Assembly (NCBI RefSeq): GCF_000142805.1
Contig: NC_013078.1
Location: 248,001-312,000, forward strand
Length of the DNA stretch: 64,000 bases
Source of the DNA: Lachancea thermotolerans CBS 6340
Taxonomy: Eukaryota > Ascomycota > Saccharomycetes > Saccharomycetales > Saccharomycetaceae
Direction of reading: 5' to 3'
Part shown: piece by piece, positions 9,395-22,055 of the stretch
How the letters are laid out: the number at the start of each line of letters is the position of its first letter
Position numbering within the stretch: position 1 is the first letter of the stretch
Notes under the pieces: model-generated
What the model was told of the DNA's origin: nothing
Database searches by the model: none
The model's input: the letters and a program-made list of their open reading frames with translations, nothing else
Translations under genes and position numbers: made by a program

Positions 9395-11614
9395 TTACTT
9401 TCTGGCTTGCTTTTTCTTCTTCATCTCCTTCTTAGCCTTCTGTTTCGCATAAGTTCTCTGTTGGTCGGAGCCACGATCTTTCTGAGTCTTTTTGTATGAA
9501 CGCGAGCGATCTTCAGTGGCCTCGATTCTCTTCCTTTTCTTGCTATTCACAGTCTTCTTGCCCTTCGACAAAGCTTGGATGACTTTGGAGTTTTTCTTTT
9601 CCCCCTCAGTCTGAAACCACGTCCTCCTTGGCCTAGCACTGATTTCGTCTTTATGTTTCAGCATATTCTCGCCTTTACGAACTTCCATCTCTGCTCTCAG
9701 AATTTCTTTCTCTTGCTTTTCTTCCTCCAAAATCTCTGCTATGACATCATCCTTGTTAGTGGTCAGTTTGTTGATCTCTTCAACTTTAGCCCAATCAACC
9801 ATTCTGCCCACTACCGTATCCTGTTTTTTGTTCTCTTCAGCGGATTTTATGGCATTTTTAACTACATTTCTGTCTTGTGATGACTCTCCCACAAATGAAA
9901 TAGAACGCCCCTCTCGACCAGCTCTAGCAGTACGGCCCACTCTGTGAAGATAGATGTCGTATGTCTTTGGCATATCATAATTTATAACAAATTCAATTTT
10001 TGGAATATCCAAACCTCTGGATGCTAAATCCGTGCAAATTAGGACAGGGACTTGGAGCGACTTGAACCCATTCACAGCCTGCAAACGCTGTTCTTGAGAT
10101 AAAGATCCATGAAGCTCTGCGACTTTCATGCCCAGCAGTCCCAGAATAATTCTAAGCTTATGCGCCACTTCCTTTCTCGCAACAAACACAACAACCCTTT
10201 TTTGTGACAAATCGTCAAGCTTTCTAATGAGATGAAAGAGTAAAGCAGGTTTCAGTTCATCTCTCTTACGAACACGAACAAATTCCTGGGTAAGCTTTGC
10301 AGCTGCCTGTCTAGGGGGATCGATCATGATCTTTACTGGTTTCTTCAGGGATAGAGATATAAGTTGGTTGATTTTTGAGTTCATTGTGGCAGAGAATAAC
10401 AATGTTTGTCTTTTGCTAGGGATCAATGACATGATTTCATTCAGCTCATCTTGAAATCCCTCTTCGAGCATACGATCAGCTTCATCAATAACTAGAATCT
10501 CGACAGAATCAACGTTAAAACTCGCAGAATTCCGGATGTGATCGATCAATCTACCCGGTGTAGCAATGACTATGTCAGGCCTGGATCTCAATGTTTGTTC
10601 CTGTTGCCTCAAGTTCAAGCCACCCACAGCAAGGCCAAAACTGATACCGTTGACAAACTTGGCAAGTTTGGCGCCCACGTCAGATACTTGAATAGCCAGT
10701 TCACGAGTTGGTGTTAATACAATAACGCGTGTAGAAGCGATTTGTGCAGGTTTGTACAGAAGACGTTCGATAATGGGAATCATGTAGGCTGCAGTCTTAC
10801 CAGAACCAGTCACAGCACCAGCAATGATGTCTTTTCCTAGTAGAGCTATGGGAATAGTAGCACTTTGAATTGGCGAGGGCTTCACATAGTTCAGCGCCCC
10901 TAGCCCTTTCAAAACTGGACGTGACAGTGACAAGGAGTTGAAGTTTGTGTGTACTGTTTTCTTTGCCTCGGTGCTTTCTTCTTCTAGCGCATAAAATTCT
11001 GCCTTTGCTTCTTCAGAATCGTCTTCAATGTCACTTACAGATCCATTTCCCGCAGTCATCAGAGCCTCCTGCCCTTCAGTTTGCTTGTCGGACTCAACAC
11101 CACTATCTTCGTCTACGCCGCTTTCATCGCCTTCAGAATCTGTGGCATCCCCTTCATGTGTTGCACTTTGGCACTTCGAACTCTTTTCGTCAGCGCCCAT
11201 ACCGAAGCCATCCAAAGCCAACTCGCCCTCACTTTCTGACTCTTTCTCAGAGCCATCGCTTTCACTGTCCCCAGTTCCAGCCATTTGAATCAGCCCACCT
11301 TTCCTTCTAATGATTCCGTCCAAATCAACGTCTGGATTTGTTTCTAATTTCTTGTCACCATCGAAATTCCAGCCCTCAAACCCAGAAGAAACTTCCGCGC
11401 CATCCAGATCGAATCGAAAGCTAGGGTTCAAATCTTCATGGATGTCTTCATTAGGATTGCTATTGTTGGCCTTCTTCTTTTTTGATTTGGTTTTGGTGCT
11501 AGTCTCGGGATGCAGAGTTTCATCCTCCGATCCGTCTAGGTCCGGAACCTCATTTTCGCTATCGCTTATAGTAGGAACAAAATCCTCAAAATCTTTGAAC
11601 TTTTGCTTATCCAT
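9395..11614 (-). CDS. DRS1: DEAD-box RNA helicase Drs1 (60S ribosome assembly)
   Basis: Nucleolar ATP-dependent RNA helicase needed for 27S pre-rRNA processing and 60S subunit assembly. It has 739 residues. An acidic, Ser-rich N-terminus (1-225) leads into the helicase core: Q motif region [10 protein letters not shown], Walker A AVTGSGKT near residue 268, PTRELA, TPGRL, DEAD as VIDEADRML near 376, SAT (LLFSATM), DLASRGLDI, and motif [15 protein letters not shown] near 560. The C-terminus is Lys/Arg-rich with a nucleolar-type tail ending KKKKQARK. All catalytic motifs look intact. The upstream PAC array and RRPE fit ribosome-biogenesis control. Its promoter is shared with SYS1. Confidence 0.97.
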   Translation of the reverse strand: MDKQKFKDFEDFVPTISDSENEVPDLDGSEDETLHPETSTKTKSKKKKANNSNPNEDIHEDLNPSFRFDLDGAEVSSGFEGWNFDGDKKLETNPDVDLDGIIRRKGGLIQMAGTGDSESDGSEKESESEGELALDGFGMGADEKSSKCQSATHEGDATDSEGDESGVDEDSGVESDKQTEGQEALMTAGNGSVSDIEDDSEEAKAEFYALEEESTEAKKTVHTNFNSLSLSRPVLKGLGALNYVKPSPIQSATIPIALLGKDIIAGAVTGSGKTAAYMIPIIERLLYKPAQIASTRVIVLTPTRELAIQVSDVGAKLAKFVNGISFGLAVGGLNLRQQEQTLRSRPDIVIATPGRLIDHIRNSASFNVDSVEILVIDEADRMLEEGFQDELNEIMSLIPSKRQTLLFSATMNSKINQLISLSLKKPVKIMIDPPRQAAAKLTQEFVRVRKRDELKPALLFHLIRKLDDLSQKRVVVFVARKEVAHKLRIILGLLGMKVAELHGSLSQEQRLQAVNGFKSLQVPVLICTDLASRGLDIPKIEFVINYDMPKTYDIYLHRVGRTARAGREGRSISFVGESSQDRNVVKNAIKSAEENKKQDTVVGRMVDWAKVEEINKLTTNKDDVIAEILEEEKQEKEILRAEMEVRKGENMLKHKDEISARPRRTWFQTEGEKKNSKVIQALSKGKKTVNSKKRKRIEATEDRSRSYKKTQKDRGSDQQRTYAKQKAKKEMKKKKQARK

Positions 11615-11665
11615 TGATGGGAAGACTATGGTGCTGAGATGTAGTACTTGCTCCAGCTTGTGAAG

Positions 11666-11690
11666 CTCATCTCATCTCATCTCATCTCAT
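11666..11690 (-). promoter_or_regulatory. Tandem PAC array (ATGAG x5) in the DRS1 promoter
   Basis: The plus strand shows five exact CTCAT units; in the DRS1 direction this is ATGAG repeated, giving several overlapping GATGAG PAC cores. PAC is the Dot6/Tod6-bound element of ribosome-biogenesis genes. It is 52-76 bp upstream of the DRS1 ATG. It is both a microsatellite and a regulatory array. Confidence 0.8.
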
Positions 11691-11703
11691 TACGGATTAG
11701 GTC

Positions 11704-11716
11704 TGAAATTTTTTCA
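11704..11716. promoter_or_regulatory. RRPE-like element in the DRS1 promoter
   Basis: TGAAATTTTTTCA is a close match to the RRPE (TGAAAAATTTTT) bound by Stb3 in ribosomal-RNA-processing genes. It lies 13 bp beyond the PAC array, the usual PAC-RRPE pairing. Confidence 0.7.
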
Positions 11717-11838
11717 ACATGTAAAGAAAAACGTCAATAATGATCAATGCTTTTAGGACACGCTAGGGTCGAACATGTCAAATGTTTCAGTAAGAATACT
11801 ACTTGTTAGCTGGCTGATAGGTGTGCTCAGCTACAAAG

Positions 11839-12405
11839 ATGGTCACGATCAGGCGCTACCTGAGGATTCCCCAAGAGCTGAGGCCTACTCAGATATTCAG
11901 ACAAGACTCCCTTTCGCCCATCAAGATAGCATTGCAGATTATTCTGCTCCAGCTCTTTTATTACTGCACCGCCTACATATTATTTTATGGATGGGCAAGG
12001 CTGGGTGGCTATGATGTCTCGATAACAAAATGGCTCTTTACATGGGAATTCATTGATTTCTCAAATTCGCTCGGCATCGTGTTGTCACTTCTTTGGCTAC
12101 TTGATTCACTGATATGCGTTCTCTTCCTGACGGTAATTGTTGGTAGGAGCAAACTGGCATGGGATTTTGGCATTACTATTCATGCAGTCAACTTGCTTGT
12201 GGTGTGGATCAACACGGGCAGATGGCCGTCACTCTCTTGGTTTGTGGTTCAACTCTTGTCCTCAGCGATTTTAGTGTTTCTTGGAACATGGACCACCAGG
12301 TGGAGCGAACTGAGAGACACTTTTTTTGATGGGTTAGTAAGTTCGCAGCCTAACCCAGAGGGCCAAGTTGAAATGAAAGATTTGGAAGCCCAGAAACCTA
12401 TATAA
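11839..12405 (+). CDS. SYS1: Golgi membrane protein Sys1
   Basis: Golgi integral membrane protein that recruits the N-acetylated Arf-like GTPase Arl3 to late Golgi membranes. It has 188 residues with four hydrophobic segments: about 29-50, 73-95, 107-123 and 130-148. It begins MVTIRRYLRIPQELRP and contains LLWLLDSLICVLFLTVIVG, SKLAWDF and LGTWTTRWSELRDTFFDGLV, almost identical to S. cerevisiae Sys1. The C-terminal tail is polar and ends near EMKDLEAQKPI. The frame extends upstream only to a GTG codon, so ATG 11839 is the start. Divergent from DRS1. In S. cerevisiae SYS1 neighbours COX16 and CYR1. Confidence 0.96.
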   Translation: MVTIRRYLRIPQELRPTQIFRQDSLSPIKIALQIILLQLFYYCTAYILFYGWARLGGYDVSITKWLFTWEFIDFSNSLGIVLSLLWLLDSLICVLFLTVIVGRSKLAWDFGITIHAVNLLVVWINTGRWPSLSWFVVQLLSSAILVFLGTWTTRWSELRDTFFDGLVSSQPNPEGQVEMKDLEAQKPI

Positions 12406-14379
12406 CATTGCTTGCGAAATACAAAAAGCTGAATATCAGGCCACCCCCGCATGAACTGCCAAACAACCGCCTGCATCTCCAAAAATCGGGAAGGAGAACT
12501 GAACATGTTGAGTGAAATGTTTTTTTGAATCTTCACATTGTGGGGATTTCAAGTTCACAGCACACACTTCGGCATGATGTCCATGTTTGAGTTCTTTCGC
12601 GAACAGCTTTGCTACAACGCAGCAGAGTAGCACGTGCCTTCTTGCGTACATTTGGGGCAATGAATTCGAGGGCCGCTCATAGGAACGCAGTCGGCTTTTA
12701 GAATTTGAGATCTTAATCTCCTGTCACCCTCAAAAGTATTTCCGTGAAGGGGAAAAGGACGTAAAAAGTTTTAGTATCCGTGCGGTTTCTGACGTGGATT
12801 TAATTCACTGCGGTAGCTGAATCAGAGTAAAATCTGCCTCCGGTTTTGTCAAGTTGACGCTGGCTCTTTTTAACATCCCGCGAACGAGGCTTGCACAATT
12901 TCAAATCCAATAGGGCTAAGCAGAAATCGCATTTTCGTTTTTGGAATAGTTCCTATGGGGGTGAGCGGGCCAGTAGTGTTACAGTTTGAGTAAAACTCTG
13001 ACCCCAGCGCTATTCCTCAATGTTGCATCTAAGACCAGAACCGATCATTATTTCACTCTCCATGGCCATAGGATGGGCTTGCTGTGCCTTTCGTTCTTAC
13101 AGGGACATCTCCTATTTTTTTATTGTTAACTGACAATTGCTGGTCCGTCTGCGCACGGTCGGGTTTGGGCTCTTTGGTAGCCGCTTGGGTGGTCTATGAA
13201 ACAGATTCGAAGAAAGGCTCGTCATTAGGGATGATGCACACATGCATTTAGGAAGTTCCAGGCGTATCCCTGTTTTAGACGAGTGCCTTGAATCTCTGCG
13301 CTCTTGTGAAAAGGTACTAAAATTCTTCCTTAAGTTTGGCCTTCAAGGCATCCGTAATTTGTTTCTGTATAGCGTCGGCTTTTAACATCATCCTTCATCC
13401 TTCTGCTAGAAGTGGCTGGAAAATGACGTGCTCTTGTATGCTTATCCGTAGGCCGCTTAACCTATTCCGCGCGGGCTTTGGCGTAATACAAAAATTGTTT
13501 GTGCACTGGTTGTAGGTCTGGAATCATTGAAGTGGCCCGTGTAATATTCTTTGGCGACTTGCGAATATGTAGGATTCGACACTTTGAGTCGTGGTGGATG
13601 TTAAGAGCTCCCTATGGGTTGTCAACTAAGAATAAAGCTAAAACTTACAATAGTGTGGGCTGAAATTTAAGCTGTCAAGACACTGTACTCAAGACTGTGA
13701 TTGTGTTTCGCAAATAGCCGCCGAAGTTAAGCAGTCACGAGTGGATAACAGAAATTAACTGCATAAAAAGTTTTCTATTGGAAAAGACCTAAATCAATTG
13801 TGGTAACCACCTTTTAAATGTATCTAATATTCTTGTTGTTTTCTCTTTGGCGTAAGCCGATAGAGCCGTGTGCGATAGCCGCACTTAGAACCTAAGCCTC
13901 TTGATGTCCCAAGAAACTGTTGATCGTCCGTGGCCCATGTATCCGGGATGAAGAGCTACGCCCATTAGCGCGGAAACTCCCAAAACTCCTGTTTGGTTTT
14001 GATGTTTACATAGTTGGGCATAACAGTCTCTAAACTATTCCAGAATAGGGCCCTTAAATTTTCACAACAAAAGGTAGTAAACCTTGGATTCCGCAGATTG
14101 CTATTCTCTTACAGAAGTATATTACCGAAAGAACTTAATAAGACGGTCCAAAAAGACGCGAGTTTCATTAAATGCTGAACTGTGGTCTTCAATAATATCT
14201 TGGCCCTCAAGGTCTTCCACGTTACTAACCCTAGACATTTAGGTGCAATAGCCGCATAAATCCAATCTAAAAGTACTCTAGCTTTTTTGCTGCAGAAATG
14301 CGATCCTTTTACGCACAGTACTGCTAAATTTTTCTCCATAGATGACCTATGACCTGAGCTTCGTAAGTAACCGTTTATA
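12406..14379. other. Gene-free block A between convergent SYS1 and CYR1 (1974 bp)
   Basis: No frame above 95 codons, and none with a recognisable domain, was found on either strand. No tRNA B box, splice-like signals, LTR ends or centromere elements were identified. Composition looks like neutral, mixed sequence. Other convergent gene pairs in this window are separated by 25-140 bp, so this spacer is more than ten times longer than normal. It could hold an unannotated non-coding RNA or the remains of a lost gene; nothing visible decides this. Confidence 0.6.
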
Positions 14380-17300
14380 CTACTTTCTACTATCCGTCAG
14401 ACGTCCTGTCTCCAGGAGGAGCTGGTCCACGATCTCGAAAATTGATCTTTCCCCGCCTGCATCTCCTATCTTTGGTGGCTCGAGGGCCCCCTCAACCCTC
14501 TGCCGTATCTGTAGGGTTGCTACAATAGACTCCAACCTTGTTATAATGTGGTCTAACAAAGCTATGCGGTCTCCTTCTGTGGTTGAATGTGAAACGGCGG
14601 AAATTTGCTTTTTGTCTAAGTTCACATAGCTGCCAGCTTCGCTATACTCCTTCTTTTCAAGCATAACACCATTCAGGACAGACACAAGGCTTTCCAACTT
14701 GGTAGAAACAGCTCTTAATTGGAACAGAGTTTCCTCATCAACAAGACTAGTCTCGGCGTCCCTTGTAGTAAAACCGTGGCGAGCTTCTAGTGCCTTTGGA
14801 TATGCTATGGTGATGAATTCTTTGGTCTCTAGTCCCTTTAACTTTTTCTCTCCAAGCTCTCGGAACTCCCATCCGATGCTTTCTAAAAGATGAACCTCCC
14901 TTTCCATGATTTCACCAACAAACTCTTCCCCATAAACCTCCTTCAGCGGCGCGTTCTCTTTGACCACACGCTCGTGAAGACCCAGTATTTTATTGAACTC
15001 AGAGCAAAAGTCACTGCTGAGAGTGATTTGGCCACCGTCAGCGATTCCTGAAACCCTTGATGCTTTGTTCACCACAGGTCCTAAATAATCCATACGTTGC
15101 GTGACAACATCAAGTTCTGGCACTGGGCAGCCCCAATGGATTCCCATCCTAACACTCAAACCCAGGTATATTTTGCGATCCTCATTGTCGGTTATCAAAC
15201 AACCACCTTGAATAGAAGTGATTTCTTCTGGCCACTCTGCCTCTAGCAGCTTCAGCTGAACACTCATACACCAAACAAGGGCGCTGATGGGGGTTGGAAA
15301 TGCTACCATAAAAGCATCACCTTCAGTTTTTACCTCATAGCCTCCGAAAATGCGGAGGTTGCGTCTCATGATGTCGTTATGAGTCTTTATCGCACTCCTC
15401 ATTGCGTTAGGAAACGATTCCCAAAGAAAAGTGGAGTTTTTGATATCCGTGAAGACCATGGCTAGGTTACCAGTAGGAGGAGAAATTTCTGGTTGTAGCC
15501 TTCTTAATGTTGAATCTTCAAAGGTGCTTCTCCGAGAAATTAGATCGTTTTTGTTCAGCATAAAGTTATTTTGATTTGATGAGGATTTATCCAGAGATAT
15601 GCATAAAATAGTCATATTTGCTGCACACCCAAATGATATTGCGTAGTCTTTCAGCTTTTCTGCTGCTAACATGGGCTCAACCTTATTTTCTCTGCAAATG
15701 TCACAGGCCGTCTGGTAATCTAGATAGTCCCACAGCTTGGCAGTCGCGATAATCACTAAGTCATCGGTGGTAGTTAAATTAAACTCCGACAAGTCGGGCG
15801 ATGCATGAATGTGAGGTAGTAAGTCGAAAAACCCAACTGCTCTTGAAACGTCAGATACGCCGTCAAGTTTGTAATTGTTCACATAACCACCGGATATACG
15901 TATTCTTTCATACTCCTCTCGTTTTGATGGAACGTGGAGCTTCGTGAGTGGCACAACGTCACCATTGTTCTTGGACAAAATGGCCATCGTATCTCCAATG
16001 TTTGCAGTGTATAGCCTTTTACCCTTCATATACAACACAGTAGCTGAAGAGCCACTCAGTAGGTCTGCGGACGAAAAATCCTCACTAGTTGCCTCATTGT
16101 CAACTGAATTTAGTGTGCTGTTAATCTCTTTGTTCAACTGCAAGAAACTGAAACGCAGAGCATTCTTGATTCCCTCGGCGGTATCTCCGTACTTCTCCAG
16201 TTGGCGAATCAAGATTTTGTGGTATATGTCCCTAATGATTTTGGATATGTTATGCCCGGTACTGACATTTTCATTTTTCCCGTCGAAAAGACAGACCAAA
16301 CACTCGTCCTCTTTGCCCCTAAATCTCTCGAATGTAACATCCCTGGATGTTACCGAATCTTTAAGTCCCAATGTGTCTGCCACACCATATTTCATACCAT
16401 TCAATACAGATGCTGTTGTTCTAAGACGCATATTGACCCCCTCGTCAGGAACCTTTGACGTTTTCAAGGTGACATCCATCAACCCCAAAATTCTTAGCTC
16501 CTTCAATATTGTCAAATCAGACAAGTCAGCTTTGGACTCAGAATCTAGTGCGGCTGTAGACTTGATTTCAAACCTTTTGTTGCCCGAGAAGTTAAGATAC
16601 TTCAGATTTTTATTATTGTTCCAGTTCCAATCGTAGTGATAGTTCGAGATGTTGTACTTGAGCTGATTTGAACCGACATCCAGTACGTTAAGCTGGGTGA
16701 GTTGAGATAATTCAGATGGCAGAGAAAGCAGGTTGTTGCCATTTAACATAAGCACTTTTAGGGACTTCCACCTAAGAACAGTATCACCCTGCAATGTAAT
16801 AAATTTGTTTCCAGACAGATAAAGTTCAGTCAAGTTTTCTAGCTTGAAATTGGAGAGGTCACTGAGATTATTATATGAAAGATTCAAGGTTTTCAGATTC
16901 TCATACATGTTGAAAAGCGTCCAAAATTGATCTCCTAGGTTATTATCCGCCATACTCAGAAACCTTAAACTTTTCGCCAACACGGAGTCACGTCTGTTCA
17001 AGAAGACTTCTTGAATATCCATGGTATTGCCCAACAAGTTCGAAGAGACGTTGAAATTGATCAGTTCCATTTTGCCTAGCCCTTTTACCAGATTACTGAG
17101 GTTATTGGAATGAATATCAAGAGTCTTCAGATTCCTGAGCTCTGTTATATCTTCTGATATGCTTTCAAGCTTGTTTCGCGCTGCTGAAAGGTAGACCAAC
17201 TTTGTCAACTTACTGATTTCTGGAGGAATCTGGGTCAAGTTGTTTCCATTCAGCTCAAGTTTTTCCAAACGAGGTAGCTTGCATAACAATTCTGGAGGCA

Positions 17301-20052
17301 GACTGGCAAGTTTTGCCTTGTTGAGCGAAAGCGTCACTATGTTAACGAGATATTCCCCGTCATAAGAAATTGAAGTAATAGGGTTCTCATGAATTTCCAA
17401 TGATTTAAGTTTGGGCAACTTGTCATCAAAGACGCTAATACGGTTATTCGAGATGGATAGGTTCTGCAAATTAGAATTCTCTAACTTAAGAGATGTGATA
17501 CGGTTGTCCTTCAAATTTAAGGTTCGCAAGTTAACCATTCCAGATAAGCTCCCGATATTCGTGAGTTTGTTGTTCGACAAGTTCATTTTTGCTAGTTTAG
17601 TCAACCGGTTGATGGAATCAGGCAAGGTTTGAATTTTATTGTATGAGAGGTCGACTTGAAGTAAATTAGTGCAATGGTTTATGACCTCGGGATATTGTGC
17701 GAAGTTGTTCGAGGAAATATCTAGTAGTCGCAAGTTTTTTAGTTCAGTGAATCCTGTAGGAAGCCTATCTAATTCATTGCACTGTAAGTTCAGGATAGTG
17801 AGCTCACTAAGGTTGGATATTGAAGGCGGGATTCGCTCAATGAAATTCCTCTCCAAGTCAAGCGAAACTAGAACATGAGCTTCTGTGATGTTGGGGGGAA
17901 ATCTTGAAGCCCTGATATTGACCATTCTTAAACTTGACAGCTTCGAAGCACTTTCAATAAAATCAAGAGGCAGAAAGATGTTTGCGTTGTTTGAAACATC
18001 AAGGCTCTCAATATTAGGAGTATACTGGTAAAATATGATTGGTGGGGTTGTCAGATTCATACTTCGTAAATCAACATGAATGAAATCTCCTCTGGTTAGT
18101 CTCTGTTCCTCCTCGTAGCTCAAATGAGAAGTGGCAACAGGGTGGAAAATGAAATTGAAGACATAGCTCAAGTCCTCAATACCTAAAATGTGCAGAGGGT
18201 CTCCTTTCTGATAACCGTTGAGTAGTAAAAGCTTCCGTTGGATGAGAATCGGACGCGCAGTCGGTCTAAGGACTTTCAAAATTTTGGCAACTTTTAGGGA
18301 GACTTGGTAGTTGCCCTGGCCAATGTTAAATTTACGCTTTAACTGAGGTATCATCTCCTGTACGGTGGTATTAGGCGTCAGTGATAGGGTAGTGAAGGTT
18401 TCATCGGTGTTGAAAACTCTGATTGCGTATCGTCTCGTGGGATCTATGTCGCTAAAGTCGTTGTAGTACTTGTCAAGCTCATAACCCACTCTATCGAATG
18501 CTTCATCGTTCTTAGCTTGATCTGAATCGTATGTCTGCAAAGAGTCTAAAGAACCTGCGCGCCAATGACTTTCATCACCGTAATCGTCTTCATAGTCACT
18601 AGTCGAAGATGCGGCCTCACTAAACTCTTGAGATCTACTTGCAGCACTGCTTATGCTAGCTGCCGACCCTGAAGATTCTTTAGTATCTTCTTGGGCAGTA
18701 GTACTCAAGTGATTGTGCTCTTGGTCAGTAACCTCTTTCAGCGATCCAAGTTTTGGAGTGTTTTCCTTTTGCTTAGGTCGGCCAGGCTTTTTGGTGGCAC
18801 CGCCAGCTCTCTCTCGGTCGATTTTTGAAGTCGTGTTGCTTGTGTGATGGCGGTGAACTCTCCGCTTGTTTTTTTTGCCCGGCAGTGGCTTTCCAACTTC
18901 TTCATCTATGTCCCAACTCTCGGGGGCGATCCATTGGACCTTTGAGTGCGCTGCCTCGTGGGGCGCACTCGTTTCAGTATCAACCAGGGGCGCCTTTCCA
19001 ATATCCTGAGGTTGAACTTTTGCTACTGGGGTCTGAGACCTGGATTTGGGGGGAAGCTTGGCTTTTTCTTTAGGCTTTTTGTCTGAAATATTCGTGATAT
19101 CAGAAAGATTGTTCAAGTCTGTGTCCAGCAGAAAGTAGCTAGTGCTTCTGTTAAGGGCATTGCGGCCCGGACTCTCGGAGGAGTCAGAAACCTGGTTGCC
19201 GCTGTCATTTGCGCTAGCGCTAGCGCTTGTGGCACTGAGTGCGTTATTGACATTACTATTACTGATATGGCTGATCTTTGGTGAATTGTTGCCGCTCGGG
19301 GATGTTATGATGCTAGCAGCCGACCCGCGCCTACTGTTCGTGGATGACGGGGTATTCAAAAAACCACTTTTACTCGTTTTGCTGTTGAGGTCGGAGCCTG
19401 AGACGTGGCCAGCGTCTTGGGCCTGGCCGGACCCCGCACCGCTCCCCCCGTGAATAAGTGTACTCATTTTACGCCGAATACCCGCAGGACCTGCCGTGGG
19501 ATTCGCTGCGGCGGACTCCTGATCCGAAGGCTCCGAGGCACTTGCGTTAGTCATCTTCATACCTGTCAGCCGCTTGAACAACGACCCGGCACGAGAACCT
19601 TTCCGTTGCTGCTGCTGCTGTTGGTGCTGCAGCTGTTGTGGGTCCCGTGCTGCCTGCGACGAAGAGAAAAGCGAGTTGCCGCTTATAGTGCGATTCAGCC
19701 CTGGGATACGGGGCTTGATCGGGTGCGCATAGGGCGGAATCGGGTCGTCTGGCGAGTGTAGTGCTACTGGGTTGTGGAAACCTTTATAGCGACCCTTGCC
19801 CAGCGCCTTGGCAGCGCGCCCGCGCGCGCCATGTCCCTGTGCGCTGGCGCTCCCAGCGCCCGCAATTCCGCCGCTCGCGCCGCTCGCGCCGCCGCTAAAC
19901 GTTGGACCAAAGCCCCCAACTGAATACTGTTTCCGGAAATGTGGTCTACCGTGTAAACCCCCGCTGGCGCCTGCCTCGGCCGCGTCCTCCGGCACTTGGA
20001 AGCTCTTCTCCGCCTCTAGCGAATTGGCACGTCGACGGGTTTGCTCGCTCAT
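14380..20052 (-). CDS. CYR1: Adenylate cyclase Cyr1
   Basis: Makes cAMP from ATP at the plasma membrane under Ras control, driving protein kinase A and so growth, stress resistance and sporulation decisions. It has 1890 residues (S. cerevisiae 2026). Order: disordered Ser/Gly/Ala-rich N-terminus (1-530) with a short polyglutamine run near residue 145; Ras-association domain about 537-640 ([19 protein letters not shown]); leucine-rich repeats about 680-1160; PP2C-like domain about 1220-1480; class III cyclase domain about 1520-1720 with metal-binding [13 protein letters not shown] and [15 protein letters not shown]; and a C-terminal helix ([16 protein letters not shown]) in the place where the Srv2/CAP partner binds. 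Complete and intact. It lies between two gene-free blocks. Confidence 0.98.
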   Translation of the reverse strand: MSEQTRRRANSLEAEKSFQVPEDAAEAGASGGLHGRPHFRKQYSVGGFGPTFSGGASGASGGIAGAGSASAQGHGARGRAAKALGKGRYKGFHNPVALHSPDDPIPPYAHPIKPRIPGLNRTISGNSLFSSSQAARDPQQLQHQQQQQQRKGSRAGSLFKRLTGMKMTNASASEPSDQESAAANPTAGPAGIRRKMSTLIHGGSGAGSGQAQDAGHVSGSDLNSKTSKSGFLNTPSSTNSRRGSAASIITSPSGNNSPKISHISNSNVNNALSATSASASANDSGNQVSDSSESPGRNALNRSTSYFLLDTDLNNLSDITNISDKKPKEKAKLPPKSRSQTPVAKVQPQDIGKAPLVDTETSAPHEAAHSKVQWIAPESWDIDEEVGKPLPGKKNKRRVHRHHTSNTTSKIDRERAGGATKKPGRPKQKENTPKLGSLKEVTDQEHNHLSTTAQEDTKESSGSAASISSAASRSQEFSEAASSTSDYEDDYGDESHWRAGSLDSLQTYDSDQAKNDEAFDRVGYELDKYYNDFSDIDPTRRYAIRVFNTDETFTTLSLTPNTTVQEMIPQLKRKFNIGQGNYQVSLKVAKILKVLRPTARPILIQRKLLLLNGYQKGDPLHILGIEDLSYVFNFIFHPVATSHLSYEEEQRLTRGDFIHVDLRSMNLTTPPIIFYQYTPNIESLDVSNNANIFLPLDFIESASKLSSLRMVNIRASRFPPNITEAHVLVSLDLERNFIERIPPSISNLSELTILNLQCNELDRLPTGFTELKNLRLLDISSNNFAQYPEVINHCTNLLQVDLSYNKIQTLPDSINRLTKLAKMNLSNNKLTNIGSLSGMVNLRTLNLKDNRITSLKLENSNLQNLSISNNRISVFDDKLPKLKSLEIHENPITSISYDGEYLVNIVTLSLNKAKLASLPPELLCKLPRLEKLELNGNNLTQIPPEISKLTKLVYLSAARNKLESISEDITELRNLKTLDIHSNNLSNLVKGLGKMELINFNVSSNLLGNTMDIQEVFLNRRDSVLAKSLRFLSMADNNLGDQFWTLFNMYENLKTLNLSYNNLSDLSNFKLENLTELYLSGNKFITLQGDTVLRWKSLKVLMLNGNNLLSLPSELSQLTQLNVLDVGSNQLKYNISNYHYDWNWNNNKNLKYLNFSGNKRFEIKSTAALDSESKADLSDLTILKELRILGLMDVTLKTSKVPDEGVNMRLRTTASVLNGMKYGVADTLGLKDSVTSRDVTFERFRGKEDECLVCLFDGKNENVSTGHNISKIIRDIYHKILIRQLEKYGDTAEGIKNALRFSFLQLNKEINSTLNSVDNEATSEDFSSADLLSGSSATVLYMKGKRLYTANIGDTMAILSKNNGDVVPLTKLHVPSKREEYERIRISGGYVNNYKLDGVSDVSRAVGFFDLLPHIHASPDLSEFNLTTTDDLVIIATAKLWDYLDYQTACDICRENKVEPMLAAEKLKDYAISFGCAANMTILCISLDKSSSNQNNFMLNKNDLISRRSTFEDSTLRRLQPEISPPTGNLAMVFTDIKNSTFLWESFPNAMRSAIKTHNDIMRRNLRIFGGYEVKTEGDAFMVAFPTPISALVWCMSVQLKLLEAEWPEEITSIQGGCLITDNEDRKIYLGLSVRMGIHWGCPVPELDVVTQRMDYLGPVVNKASRVSGIADGGQITLSSDFCSEFNKILGLHERVVKENAPLKEVYGEEFVGEIMEREVHLLESIGWEFRELGEKKLKGLETKEFITIAYPKALEARHGFTTRDAETSLVDEETLFQLRAVSTKLESLVSVLNGVMLEKKEYSEAGSYVNLDKKQISAVSHSTTEGDRIALLDHIITRLESIVATLQIRQRVEGALEPPKIGDAGGERSIFEIVDQLLLETGRLTDSRK
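19607..19621 (-). repeat. Short CAG/CTG run encoding polyglutamine in CYR1
   Basis: An interrupted CTG/TTG-rich tract on the plus strand encodes a run of glutamines in the disordered N-terminus of Cyr1 ([11 protein letters not shown]). Length-variable tracts of this kind are common in yeast regulatory proteins. Confidence 0.7.
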
Positions 20053-22055
20053 TTCAACTTGTGAAAACCACTGAGATCAGTTCAAGCCCAACCGCGGATG
20101 CCTCTGAAATGATTCACTAAGTCTGCGAGCTGTGAATTTGTCTTGGGCTTTAAGGTAAAAAGTCCTAATCCAACGGCAATATACATTATCATGTGTAAAT
20201 ACAAATTTGTCCCCTACGTGCCGCATGATAGCACCTTCGCATCAATTTCGTTGGCATTGATCAATTTTTGCCTTATTTTTTGCGCTAGCTCATACAATTA
20301 CGCAGTTAAAATGACGAAAAGAGAGTCGTGTGAGATTTGGTGAGAATCAATGTCGCACAGAGAAGGTCGTCGGAGTTAAAGACAGTGATGACGTTAGCAG
20401 TAAAGGCACTCGATGTTATTGGCAGGTTCCATGATGCTGTAAAGATCGGTTGCCTTAACTGAGGAAGCTTAGCCCAGATCACGTCTGTGAGCCTGGCCAT
20501 TAGGGATGCAGAAGAAGACTGGTGGTAAGCAGTAATGAGAGAGAACGGTGCTGCCTCTTGAAGCACGTTCAGTTATAGATTTAACGCGGCAACGGGAATT
20601 TCACCCGTTACGATGATCATCAGCTTGCATTTCCCGTGGTCTGATAGGTATGCGCGCAGTGTAGAACTTGGCGGCTAGGCATGTCCATAAATCGTATCAA
20701 ACGATAAATCTCGGCGGCTCCATGCTAAATGGGGGACAACCTCTAAACACCAGGTGCGAAGGACTTCCGGTCTTTGTTGGAGATGCAATGATGGAACTCT
20801 CTAATGACTGATGATGGCTTAAGCGCGATAGGTCCGACTTTTCACTGCTATTTCTTGAAATGCGGCCCTACATAGCCCTTTCCCTGAAATAAATAGAGGC
20901 CTGCCCCTTAGATTGTAAGCGTGTCTCTCGGAAGTGCGTCATGCCCAAGCTGCGATTATCGGAACGTGGTCACGTCCCTTTAGGAGCACGCTGAAGCCCG
21001 AGAGATGTTGCAGCTTTAACAAGTCGCTGATGTGACAACTCAGATTCTCACTTGACCATAAGCTAGAAGCGGTAAAGGGCTGTTGCATTATCGCCGCTGG
21101 GAAGTCGAAACTCGCAGGGCGGCATCGCGAGAGTGCTATTGCACACTCACCAGACCTCCGTGGTCCAAATTTAGCGGCATCCTGGCGTCTTAAGCGCTAA
21201 CTCTCTCTTTTTCCTTCAATTTCTAAGTCGCCGGTGGTCTTAGTTTTAAGAGGTGCGCAAGGGATGTAGGCTCCTCAAAAGTATGTCGCGGATTAAAGCG
21301 ACATCGAAGCCTATCCTGATGCTGCTTGCTTGTCAATTCTCAAGAATTTGATGGGGGAAAGGGGAAAGTATCCGAGAACAAGCCCGTTCCCGCATACGCA
21401 GAAGGCGAGCCCAATGCTAACATCTTTGGTTATTTTTATACAGACCGTGCAGGCCGCGGATGCCTCTTCTCTTAAGGAGAGACCCTCTTTGCGTCAGAAA
21501 TGCGCGGAAAACAGGATTCCTCAAATCAGAAAAGCTAGAAAACGGATCGGGATGTTGATTTCGAACGCCGCACTCAACGCGACATTCCTAAGAGGTCGGG
21601 CTATTCCCCTAATCGCAGTTAGATTCACGGCGACACCGCAGGTTGTTTAGTAGTATTCTTCGCAAACCTGGAACTTTCGTAGCACTTCCATCGTAATTTC
21701 TGCGTTATCACCGCATTAGCGAAATAAATGTCATTCTCTTGAGGGCGCGCTCTCTCTTACACTGAATCACGAGGCGAGGCGACTGCGGCCGTTTTGGTAG
21801 CAAAGGTGCTTGAAATCTTAAGGAGTTACTGTCTATGAATTTCAACATCGCAAGAGCTTATTAATACTTGAACTAGGCGTCGGAGGCCAGTCGCTGCCAC
21901 ACCATTATCCTCCTTTGTTCTTCGATATCATTGAATCTTTTGTTCTTGAGACATTACCCGCACATAATTTTATCAAAAACTACATCGCTCCTTTATTGAG
22001 CTTCTAGATGTTGAAACCATCAACTCTCCGTAGGCAAAGAACTAATTTAATAGAG
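20053..22055. other. Gene-free block B, divergent CYR1-COX17 region (2003 bp)
   Basis: Must contain both promoters, but is far longer than the other divergent promoters here, which are mostly 130-740 bp. Stress-element cores occur (CCCCT near 20895 and AGGGG near 21360), and there is a small inverted repeat AACGGG/CCCGTT near 20590. The longest frame (21330-21650) has no recognisable family. No RNA gene could be identified. An extended CYR1 regulatory region is the simplest reading; a non-coding RNA is possible. Confidence 0.55.

Noticed and set aside
15944-16636. 230-codon plus-strand frame inside CYR1
   Set aside because: Lies wholly antisense to the PP2C and LRR coding part of CYR1; no family resemblance. 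Shadow of a well-conserved gene.
13225-20507. 11-base word CATTAGGGATG shared by blocks A and B
   Set aside because: Comparing two 2-kb segments on both strands gives a word this long by chance; no extension either side.
21330-21650. 106-codon frame in gene-free block B
   Set aside because: No domain, no conserved neighbours; the length is within chance for a 2-kb spacer of this composition.
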